From JAZDMK01 sp043800975 (GTDB lineage: Bacteria > Bacteroidota > Bacteroidia > Bacteroidales > JAHJDW01), in the NCBI GenBank assembly GCA_043800975.1, contig JAZDMK010000349.1, positions 1 through 15,752 on the forward strand: 15,752 bases of DNA, given 5' to 3'. Below, piece after piece: positions 7,021 to 13,386 of this stretch; the first letter of the stretch is position 1; the number at the start of each line of letters is the position of its first letter. Under the pieces are notes generated by a model. The model was not told where the DNA came from and did no database searches. It worked only from the letters and a program-made list of their open reading frames with translations. A program made the position numbers and the translations under genes.

Positions 7021-9063
7021 ATGAATAAATCACATTCCCTAAAATTCTTTTTTACAATCCTTTTTTTTACAATACCGATTGTTTTGTTTTCACAAAATCT
7101 GTTTCTGAACCCGGGGTTTGAATCCGGTGGAACCGGCTGGATTTTCACACCTTCCAATGTTACCTTATCCACCGAACATCACGGAGGAAGTGTCAGCGCG
7201 CTGATGAATCCCACTGGAACAGACACAGCTTTACTTGCTCAATGCATCGGTGGTTTGCATTCAGGTAAAACGTATGTGTTTGATTACTGGGTGAAGGCCG
7301 ACAGCGTTCGTTATTACATGCTGCCCTTTGTTCGTTTTGCCTGCGATACCGGCAATGTGTATGACAGTTATTTTTGCCCGAATGGAAATGTTCCGCAATG
7401 GCAAAGAGTTTCATCACGTATTCTCATTCCGCCCGGAGCCGACAGTGTAATCTTTTTCTTTGCTCTATTTCAAAAAGGGAAAGTGTGGCTGGATGATTTT
7501 TCTCTGGTGGAACTTACAGATACAACGTATCATTCATTCTCTGTCAATCTTCAGCAAACCACAACACCCTTTACAGATGTTTTCAACTGCAACGGCATTG
7601 GCCCGGGAAATCCAGCACAGACCAATAACCATATTCAGAAATTTCAGGATATGGGAATGAATTATGTGCGCACGCATGACTTTGCCATTGCCTTTGATTA
7701 TCATATCATATTTCCTGATACTTCTAAAAGTGCTTTCGATTCCACCGCATATAATTTTCATACAACGGACAGTTGCATTTATGACATTCTGAATGCAGGG
7801 GGTAAAGTATATTTCCGTTTCGGTGAAAGTTATGAGCTAAATCACGATCATGCGTATCCACCCGCCAATCCTGAGAAATTCGCAGATGTATGTGTGCAGA
7901 TTATTAAACATTATAACGATGGATGGAACAGTGGTTTTCATTACAACCTCGATTATTTTGAAATCTGGAACGAACCCGATATCAAAGATTTCTGGAGCGG
8001 AACTGTGCAGGATTACATTCGCATGTACAAAGCTGCAGCTACAAAAATTAAACAATACAACAACACATTAAACGTTGGAGGACCTACTGTTTCCAATGTG
8101 TTCAATGAAACGTTCACTAATGTTTTTCTTGATTCGATTGTAAGTGCAAGTATACCTCTTGATTTTTTTGCATACCATTTATACTATCTTCCTAATCCGT
8201 ATTATTTTAAAATCGTTAATGATTACGCCCGTGCAAAGCTTGATTCACGGGGTTTGCAGAATGTGAAGCTCGTTAATTCGGAATGGAACCCCTATCTTTT
8301 CAGTTTCGACACTTACAACGAATGGGGAATGGATGATGCCATGAATGCGGCTTCCACAGCTTCTGCACTTATCTACCTGCAGCAAACTTCCTTCGATAAA
8401 ATTTTCAGGTATGCGCTTGACAACTGGTGGTTCGGACTGGTTGACTGGCAGGATAACTGGCGACATTCAGGACTTGTTTTCAAGGCTTTTCAAGAACTTA
8501 CAAACAACGCCACACAATTACAAACCAATGGGAGTGATACCCTGGGAACAGCTATTGTTGCTTCCATACAACCAGGCGGAATAAATAGTGATATTATTGT
8601 TTCTGACAATTCTTCCTCTTCACATGGATACAACCTTACATTAGCTGGTATTAGCATGATGGCTGTTGTGTTGGTTGATATTTTCAGAATTGATTCTACG
8701 CACTTCTATGATCAGATCGGGAGTACAATGTTTTATACTTCTCCCATTAAACAAAACGTTCGAGCACCCTTTTGCGATCACATTAAAATTACAATTGTAC
8801 AAGGAACCCGTTCACAAAGTGAAGATCATTCTCTTGTTTTATATCCGAATCCTGCAACTGACAAGCTATTCATCACATCAGAAAAACAATCAATGCATCA
8901 AATAGAAATTGTTGATTTGTGCGGAAGTGTAAAGTTGAAAACAGAAATTAATTCTATGAATGCATCGCTGGATGTTTCTTCTCTTCCTGCCGGGTTTTAT
9001 CTGGCAAGAGTTACAGATGAAACGGGAAATTTGAGTCAGATGAAAATTACTTTAGTTAAGTAG
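7021..9063 (+). CDS. Secreted GH39-like glycoside hydrolase with N-terminal CBM and T9SS sorting domain
   Basis: This is a 680-residue exported enzyme. I start it at the ATG at 7021 because that opens directly into a signal peptide (MNKSHSLKFFF ... LFSQ). In-frame ATG 6961 and TTG 6895 would add an N-extension with no visible function. Residues ~27-165 resemble a CBM4/9-type beta-sandwich (NPGFESGGTGW at the start, VWLDDFSLVEL at the end). Residues ~180-500 resemble a clan GH-A (beta/alpha)8 barrel closest to GH39: EIWNEPD gives the acid/base Glu (codon 7972), FFAYHLYY a typical active-site strand, and NSEWNPY a candidate nucleophile Glu (codon 8281), about 103 residues apart. The last ~75 residues form a T9SS type A domain (LYPNPATDKL, then LPAGFYLARV). 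It probably acts on a plant- or algal-type polysaccharide outside the cell. Substrate is not readable; GH39 includes beta-xylosidases and iduronidases. Confidence 0.85.
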   Translation: MNKSHSLKFFFTILFFTIPIVLFSQNLFLNPGFESGGTGWIFTPSNVTLSTEHHGGSVSALMNPTGTDTALLAQCIGGLHSGKTYVFDYWVKADSVRYYMLPFVRFACDTGNVYDSYFCPNGNVPQWQRVSSRILIPPGADSVIFFFALFQKGKVWLDDFSLVELTDTTYHSFSVNLQQTTTPFTDVFNCNGIGPGNPAQTNNHIQKFQDMGMNYVRTHDFAIAFDYHIIFPDTSKSAFDSTAYNFHTTDSCIYDILNAGGKVYFRFGESYELNHDHAYPPANPEKFADVCVQIIKHYNDGWNSGFHYNLDYFEIWNEPDIKDFWSGTVQDYIRMYKAAATKIKQYNNTLNVGGPTVSNVFNETFTNVFLDSIVSASIPLDFFAYHLYYLPNPYYFKIVNDYARAKLDSRGLQNVKLVNSEWNPYLFSFDTYNEWGMDDAMNAASTASALIYLQQTSFDKIFRYALDNWWFGLVDWQDNWRHSGLVFKAFQELTNNATQLQTNGSDTLGTAIVASIQPGGINSDIIVSDNSSSSHGYNLTLAGISMMAVVLVDIFRIDSTHFYDQIGSTMFYTSPIKQNVRAPFCDHIKITIVQGTRSQSEDHSLVLYPNPATDKLFITSEKQSMHQIEIVDLCGSVKLKTEINSMNASLDVSSLPAGFYLARVTDETGNLSQMKITLVK

Positions 9064-9077
9064 TATTTATAAAAAAT

Positions 9078-10082
9078 TTAATTTACAATATTTCCTTTTT
9101 TATCAATCATAAACGTCCCGCCATTCTTCTCCACTTCTGCTTTTCCTCCGCTGAAGTCGTAGGCCTTGTCGTATACAAATTGTACAACTGTTACTCCGGT
9201 ACGATTGATAAATCCCCACTTTCCGCCTTTCTTGGCAGCAGCCAGTCCTTCGGAATAAGGATTAATTTCTTCGTAGGCAAGCACAATCACTTCCTTGCCC
9301 AGCTTATTGATAGCGCCCCACAAACCCACATCCGGCGAGCCTGATTTCTTCAGCGTTCCGTTAAATACAAACGCCATACCCGCTCCAAATTCTTCGGCAA
9401 AATCATATTTGGGTTGTATCACAAACTTACCGGTTTTATTGATGTAGCCCCACTTCGCATCTTTCTTTACAGCAGCCAGCCCTTCGCTGAACATGCCTGC
9501 ATCTGCATACTGACAAGCGATAAATTCACGTCCCAATGTATCTGCATAACCCCACAATCCATTGCGCTTCACAGCTGCCAGGTTTTCATTAAAGAACCAA
9601 ACAGTTTCATATAAAAAGGGAATGGTAATCTGTCCGCTTCTTTTTACAAAACCCCACTTGCCGTCTTTTTTCAAGGCACACAGGCCCTGACAGAAAAAAT
9701 TCTTTGCCCCCATCATTCTGAAATCACCCACTTCATCATAATCAGGCGTAATGCAGATTGTGCCTTTGGCATCGGCCAGCCCTGACTTTCCGTTTAATGT
9801 CAACACAGAAAATCCTCCGTTCATATCTGTAATCTTATCGTACTTGCAGGGAATAATTTCTTTTCCTGTACTATCAACCATTCCCCACTTACCACCCAGT
9901 TTTACGGTTACCAGATATTCAGAAAAAGTTCCAACACCTTCGTATTTGATGGGAATCACTGCTTTTCCTTTTGCATCGGTAAAACCAAACTTACCGGCCT
10001 TCTCGGCTTTTTTTAATTGCTGTGCAAAAACACCGGTTGATAAGAGCAGGGCGAATGAAATAAAAACTGAAAATGATTTCAT
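9078..10082 (-). CDS. Secreted WG-repeat protein
   Basis: This is a 334-residue exported protein with a signal peptide at residues 1-20 (VFA-Q) and then almost nothing but WG repeats (~34 residues each). I count eight repeats plus a partial ninth, with the pattern GKWG[FY]-D-x-x-G-[KR]-x-[IV]-x-P-x-Y, a Glu-rich stretch and FSEGLAAVKK. Two repeats carry insertions of about 10 residues (around residues 125 and 240). WG repeats form a beta-rich solenoid-like surface whose partners are usually unknown. The gene is convergent with the GH39-like gene, with only 14 bases between stop codons and no clear terminator. A second WG-repeat protein, a lipoprotein, is encoded 0.7 kb to the right; the C-terminal repeats of the two are alike, which suggests paralogues. 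Expressed from a probable -7 box at 10136-10143. Confidence 0.9.
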   Translation of the reverse strand: MKSFSVFISFALLLSTGVFAQQLKKAEKAGKFGFTDAKGKAVIPIKYEGVGTFSEYLVTVKLGGKWGMVDSTGKEIIPCKYDKITDMNGGFSVLTLNGKSGLADAKGTICITPDYDEVGDFRMMGAKNFFCQGLCALKKDGKWGFVKRSGQITIPFLYETVWFFNENLAAVKRNGLWGYADTLGREFIACQYADAGMFSEGLAAVKKDAKWGYINKTGKFVIQPKYDFAEEFGAGMAFVFNGTLKKSGSPDVGLWGAINKLGKEVIVLAYEEINPYSEGLAAAKKGGKWGFINRTGVTVVQFVYDKAYDFSGGKAEVEKNGGTFMIDKKGNIVN

Positions 10083-10135
10083 GGGTTTTAAATTTTAAAA
10101 GAGACATCAAATATGAGCAATGTGCATCACTTATG

Positions 10136-10143
10136 CAAATTTA
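10136..10143 (-). promoter_or_regulatory. Candidate -7 box for the secreted WG-repeat gene
   Basis: TAAATTTG on the minus strand matches TAnnTTTG exactly. It leaves a leader of about 50 bases to the ATG at 10082. No clear -33 TTG is present. Confidence 0.35.
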
Positions 10144-10163
10144 TCAATTTCTGTTTTACTTTT

Positions 10164-10266
10164 TTGCCACCCCGTCCGAACGGATGCTCATCCGGGCGGG
10201 TAAGTCACTAAGGCACTAAGTTTTTCTCTTCTGTGAGATCTTTGTGACTTCGTGTCTTTGTGGCAA
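10164..10266. repeat. Interrupted inverted repeat built of CAC-N-AAG-N units
   Basis: The left arm is TTGCCAC (10164-10170) plus 10201-10220; the right arm is 10240-10266. With bases 10171-10200 removed, the left arm and the reverse complement of the right arm are both 27 bases and agree at 22. The five differences fall at arm positions 8, 12, 16, 20 and 24, exactly the free N of a CAC-N-AAG-N pattern. The loop (10221-10239) is T-rich. It lies in the 224-base gap between divergent genes. Its class is unknown; it could be a small dispersed element or a structured leader. Confidence 0.75.
10171..10200. repeat. 30-bp GC-rich palindrome interrupting the left arm
   Basis: This GC-rich block in an AT-rich spacer is nearly self-complementary. 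CGGA (10181-10184) pairs with TCCG (10191-10194) around TGCTCA, and CCCG near the left end pairs with CGGG at the right end with small bulges. Its removal restores register between the two arms of the surrounding inverted repeat, so it looks like a separate inserted element. Confidence 0.65.
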
Positions 10267-10285
10267 GTTTTTTAAACATTTTTTC

Positions 10286-10293
10286 TATCTTTA
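10286..10293 (+). promoter_or_regulatory. Candidate -7 box for the helical-protein gene
   Basis: TATCTTTA matches TAnnTTTG at 7 of 8 positions and ends 13 bases before the ATG at 10307, the same short spacing seen at other genes here. The nearest TTG is 25 bases upstream, farther than usual. Confidence 0.35.
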
Positions 10294-10306
10294 CTTCGAA
10301 TACGTT

Positions 10307-10777
10307 ATGAAAACAACTTCTCTCAGTGATTTAAAAAAAGATCTGCGCACGCTTTCTCCCGCAGAACTGACCGAGTTGTGCATGCGTATGGCCAAATACA
10401 AAAAGGAAAACAAGGAACTGCTTTCCTATCTTTTGTACGATTCTTCCGATGAACGACTCTATATCAAAGAAGTGAAAATCCTTATTGACATGGGCTTTGA
10501 TGAAATCAACCACGATACTTTTTATTATGAAAAAAAGAGTCTGCGTAAAATTCTCCGAACTACCAACAAATACATCAAGTACTCGGGTTTAAAGCAAACC
10601 GAAGCGGAGCTGCTGATTTACTTCTGCGGCAAAATGAAAAAGTCGGGCATCGCTTATGAAAAGAGTGTGGCCATGAGCAACTTTTACATTCGACAAATGG
10701 GCAGAATTAAAAAAGCAGTTGATTCACTGCATGAAGATTTGCAGCATGACTTTGAAGTGGAATTGAAGAAGCTGTAA
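10307..10777 (+). CDS. Conserved helical protein of unknown function
   Basis: This is a 156-residue, soluble, highly charged (Lys/Glu) and mostly helical protein. I recognise its general look from uncharacterised Bacteroidota proteins but cannot name a domain. Segments that look conserved are a leucine-rich start (LKKDLRTLSPAELTELC), MAKYKKENKELLSYLL near residues 28-43, KKSLRKILRTTNKYIKYSG near 78-96, and the tail SLHEDLQHDFEVEL. No signal peptide, membrane helix or metal motif is seen, so it is probably cytoplasmic. I start at the ATG at 10307 because it directly precedes the helical body and follows a -7-like box; the upstream in-frame extension from 10244 runs through the inverted repeat and is unlikely to be translated. 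It is convergent with the next gene, with only 2 bases between stops, and is flanked by two WG-repeat genes. Confidence 0.75.
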   Translation: MKTTSLSDLKKDLRTLSPAELTELCMRMAKYKKENKELLSYLLYDSSDERLYIKEVKILIDMGFDEINHDTFYYEKKSLRKILRTTNKYIKYSGLKQTEAELLIYFCGKMKKSGIAYEKSVAMSNFYIRQMGRIKKAVDSLHEDLQHDFEVELKKL

Positions 10778-10779
10778 TT

Positions 10780-11820
10780 TTATTTTACTGCTTCCCCTTT
10801 ACTATTAATCCTTTTCTTTTTCCCGTTTTCTTTAACCTCCGCAATTCCCTTTTTGAAATCACCGGCATCAGAATATTTACAGGGGATGATGATCTTTCCC
10901 GTGTTGTCCATATAGCCATACTTTCCATTCTTCTTCACAACCATCAACCCTTCAGAAAAGGAGGAGTACTCTGTAAACTCAACGGTTTCTTTCGAGCTGT
11001 GTTTATGCTTGGAATAAACCCCAAGTGTAAACATACTAAAAACCATATCATCCATGCCCACGCTTTTTTCACGTTGCGATGACTTTGTATAAGCCGCGCC
11101 CAGCTGATCATACCAACCACCAACAATTTTTCCGTTCATGTTCAGCAGTGCCATTTTATTTCCTTTCTGAACAATAATCAGACTTGAATCGGAAGTGGTT
11201 CTGTAATCATTATAGTAATCGGATATTTTTCCGGCATCGATGGAATGCATTGCCCAGCCTGCAGAATCCATGATCATCACGCAGTTGTCGTTATGAATTG
11301 CATACACATAGCTGTGCCATTCTGAAACTTGCTTTTGTTTTTTTTCTTTATAGACAATGGCATATTTGCTATATAGATTGGAATCATTCATTTTTGAAAT
11401 GATGTAAAATCTGCTTGTACTTTCTTCAACCCGGGTAAACTTTTTAATCGCCTTTTCACCTTTTTTGTTAATGAAATTCCAACCGGAATCGGATCTGAAA
11501 ACAAGCGCCATTCCACCATAAAACGGACATACGGTATCATAACGAAGGTCTATTGACATTTTAAATTGTTCATCCAGGAAACCCCACTTTTTGTTTTTAC
11601 AAACCGCAAACATTCCGTCGCTGCCTTCCTGAATGGAATCATACTCCAAATGCACAACCCAGTTTGTATCCTTATCCACAATTCCCCAGAAGCTTTGCAT
11701 TCGGGCAGGGGCATAGCCATCCTTATATTTTCCAACATAATCGGGCGGTGGATCCGGCAGTGAACATCCTGTTACAAATAAAATAAAAGCAGCGATGAAT
11801 AAAAAGAAAGTGTTCTTCAT
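10780..11820 (-). CDS. WG-repeat lipoprotein
   Basis: This is a 346-residue predicted lipoprotein. The ATG at 11820 is chosen over the upstream in-frame start at 11850 because it opens a lipoprotein signal (MKNTFFLFIAAFILF) with lipobox VTGC and Cys19. WG repeats are degenerate at the N-terminus (SFWGIVDKD near residue 43, KKWGFLDEQ near 78, SGWNFINKKG near 113). A middle region (~130-265) has little repeat character and one degenerate unit (KMALLNMNGKIVG). The C-terminus has one clear repeat (GKYGYMDNTGKIIIPCKY, with FSEGLMVVKK before it) plus a partial last unit (GKKKRINSKGEAVK) resembling that of the secreted WG protein at 9078-10082. It is probably anchored to the outer membrane. Function is unknown; it is likely a diverged paralogue of its neighbour. 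A -7 box lies 16 bases upstream. Confidence 0.87.
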   Translation of the reverse strand: MKNTFFLFIAAFILFVTGCSLPDPPPDYVGKYKDGYAPARMQSFWGIVDKDTNWVVHLEYDSIQEGSDGMFAVCKNKKWGFLDEQFKMSIDLRYDTVCPFYGGMALVFRSDSGWNFINKKGEKAIKKFTRVEESTSRFYIISKMNDSNLYSKYAIVYKEKKQKQVSEWHSYVYAIHNDNCVMIMDSAGWAMHSIDAGKISDYYNDYRTTSDSSLIIVQKGNKMALLNMNGKIVGGWYDQLGAAYTKSSQREKSVGMDDMVFSMFTLGVYSKHKHSSKETVEFTEYSSFSEGLMVVKKNGKYGYMDNTGKIIIPCKYSDAGDFKKGIAEVKENGKKKRINSKGEAVK

Positions 11821-11836
11821 GGACAGGGATTTTGTA

Positions 11837-11844
11837 CAAAGATA
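11837..11844 (-). promoter_or_regulatory. Candidate -7 box for the WG-repeat lipoprotein gene
   Basis: TATCTTTG on the minus strand is an exact TAnnTTTG match ending 16 bases before the ATG at 11820. This supports the chosen start and argues against the upstream in-frame start at 11850, which lies upstream of this box. The -33 region is T-rich without a clear TTG. Confidence 0.5.
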
Positions 11845-11883
11845 GACCACTAAATTAAAAAAATCTTAGTTGCTTGATTTTTA

Positions 11884-11964
11884 TTAACACATAGACACAT
11901 AGAAAATACACACATAGGTACATACAATCTTTTAAATTTTTATGAGTCTATGATTCTGTGTTAA
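11884..11964. repeat. Inverted repeat with ACACATAG 8-mers
   Basis: The left arm (11884-11902) contains ACACATAG twice in tandem, with a third copy at 11910-11917. The right arm (11948-11964) pairs with it: TTAACACA with TGTGTTAA perfectly, then 7 of 9 bases after a 2-base bulge. The loop is AT-rich and centred on AAATTT. It fills the gap between the lipoprotein gene and the end of the gltX operon, and could act as a weak terminator for the operon although no T-run follows. Its layout matches the element at 10164-10266. Confidence 0.65.
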
Positions 11965-11993
11965 AAAAATTAAATCCTTGTAAGAAATATTTT

Positions 11994-12716
11994 TTAGGTT
12001 TCCAGCAAAGCGCGTATTACCACCGAAGCACAAACACTTCCAAATACAGGTGGCATATAAGAAATCGTACCTATCATCGATTTTTTATTCTTTTCATCCT
12101 CACAATGCACAACGGCACTTTTCTGATGTGGTTCGGTAGAAAACACGCAGGTGATTCCATGTGTAACGCCCAGACGACGCAGGCGTTTACGTAAATCGAA
12201 CGCAAGTGTGCAGGTATGTGTTTCAGAAATATCAGCTGTTTTAATTTGCAACGGATCGAAGCGTGCGCCCGAACCCATAGAGGATACAACTTGTAAATCC
12301 AGTCGCACGGCATGAAACAACAAATATATTTTTGGAGAAAGGGTATCAATGGCATCCACTACATAATCATATTTTGCAGCAGAAAGCACATCTATCATCG
12401 GCTGGTCTTTCAGATATTCTGCATGAACATGTAGTTTTAAATCAGGATTTATATCCAGCAAACGTGCAGCCATTTCTTCTGCTTTCTTTTTTCCATCTGT
12501 GCTGCAAAGTGCGCCTATCTGCCTGTTGCGGTTGGATGCATGATAAGAATCACCATCAACAATCGTCAACGTTCCAATACCGGCACGACATAACAATTCA
12601 GCTGCCATGCCGCCAACACCGCCCAGTCCGAAGACTGCCACATGTGCACGGGATAATTTTTCAATTCCCTCGTCACCGACGAGCATGCGTGTTCGCTCTT
12701 TCCAGTCGGCTTCCAT
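11994..12716 (-). CDS. tcdA: tRNA threonylcarbamoyladenosine dehydratase (ThiF/E1-like)
   Basis: This is a 240-residue protein of the ThiF/MoeB/E1 superfamily that fits TcdA (CsdL), which uses ATP to cyclise t6A37 to ct6A in ANN-decoding tRNAs. Seen in the sequence: the nucleotide-binding glycine loop GLGGVGG (residues 30-36), the acidic residue after strand 2 (IVDGD, about 52-56), the following NRNRQ segment (62-66) that resembles the E1-type Arg/Gln ATP site, VVDAIDT (~118-124), and the family-typical CVFSTEPHQ near residues 190-198. There is no ThiS-like partner or rhodanese domain in the window, which favours TcdA over ThiF/MoeB. Its ATG overlaps the tatD stop by one base (TAATG), so translation is probably coupled. 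It is the last gene of the gltX operon. Length is close to the family norm (~250-270), slightly short. Confidence 0.88.
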   Translation of the reverse strand: MEADWKERTRMLVGDEGIEKLSRAHVAVFGLGGVGGMAAELLCRAGIGTLTIVDGDSYHASNRNRQIGALCSTDGKKKAEEMAARLLDINPDLKLHVHAEYLKDQPMIDVLSAAKYDYVVDAIDTLSPKIYLLFHAVRLDLQVVSSMGSGARFDPLQIKTADISETHTCTLAFDLRKRLRRLGVTHGITCVFSTEPHQKSAVVHCEDEKNKKSMIGTISYMPPVFGSVCASVVIRALLET

Positions 12717-13384
12717 TAATACAAATTGAAAAAGTTTTTACGCAACTGTTCCGCAAGAGAAGCTACGCTGATACCGCGAATCTTGGCAAGCTCTTCATAC
12801 AGTTCTTCAATGTTCCCGTTCCACTCATCGGTTTCTAGAAAGATACGATCAAACGGAACTACCGCAGCCGCAGCACGTATTTTTTCATTTTCCTCAAACA
12901 AAATCTGTCTTCCGAATGATATGCTGCAACCGGCACGTACCAATTGAACGGCGGCCGTTTTACTTCCTGAATAGCCATGAATCACCCAGGGTCTTTTCGG
13001 ATTCATCTTCTTCCGGATTTCAATAATTTCCTGAAAGGCGCGCACACAATGTATGATCACTGGCAAATGCGCATTCTCGGCAAATTCAAGCTGCATGCGG
13101 AATACCTCAATCTGTCTTTCCAGCGGAATTTTTCTCGATTTATCAATTCCCACTTCTCCCAATCCGTGCATCACAATTTTTAAAGATAGTTCACGCAGGG
13201 CTTTCATCTCTTTCTCCATGTCGGCTTTGGCGCTGTTCCAGGGATGCACACCCCAGGAGAAAAAAACATTTTCTGTATTTTTTTTCAGAAGCTCGGGCGC
13301 AGGCAGATTGAGTAATGCAACGACGGTCTCGGGCTGCACAGGATTGTGTGTGTGAATATCGATGAGGGGATACGGACTTTTCAC
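12716..13384 (-). CDS. TatD family metal-dependent hydrolase
   Basis: This is a 222-residue TIM-barrel hydrolase of the TatD type, a family of metal-dependent DNases and phosphoesterases. The metal ligands are all visible: IDIHTH (His11, His13), GEVGID (Glu77), IIHC (His112), VIHGYSGS (His136) and LETDE (Asp186). The protein is shorter than the usual ~255-265 residues; the loop after LETD that normally carries an APxPxRGKxN-like segment is cut down to WNGNIEELY, which may change substrate choice. The start is GTG at 13384, two bases after the gltX TAG stop; no better upstream ATG fits, since the HTH motif begins at residue 11. The 3' end overlaps tcdA by one base. Its sandwich between gltX and tcdA points to cotranscription but not to a specific partner function. 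Confidence 0.9.
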   Translation of the reverse strand: MKSPYPLIDIHTHNPVQPETVVALLNLPAPELLKKNTENVFFSWGVHPWNSAKADMEKEMKALRELSLKIVMHGLGEVGIDKSRKIPLERQIEVFRMQLEFAENAHLPVIIHCVRAFQEIIEIRKKMNPKRPWVIHGYSGSKTAAVQLVRAGCSISFGRQILFEENEKIRAAAAVVPFDRIFLETDEWNGNIEELYEELAKIRGISVASLAEQLRKNFFNLY

Positions 13385-13386
13385 TT

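Noticed and set aside
10244..10306. N-terminal extension of the helical protein
   Set aside because: It runs through the right arm of the inverted repeat and the candidate -7 box, and has no similarity to the helical body.
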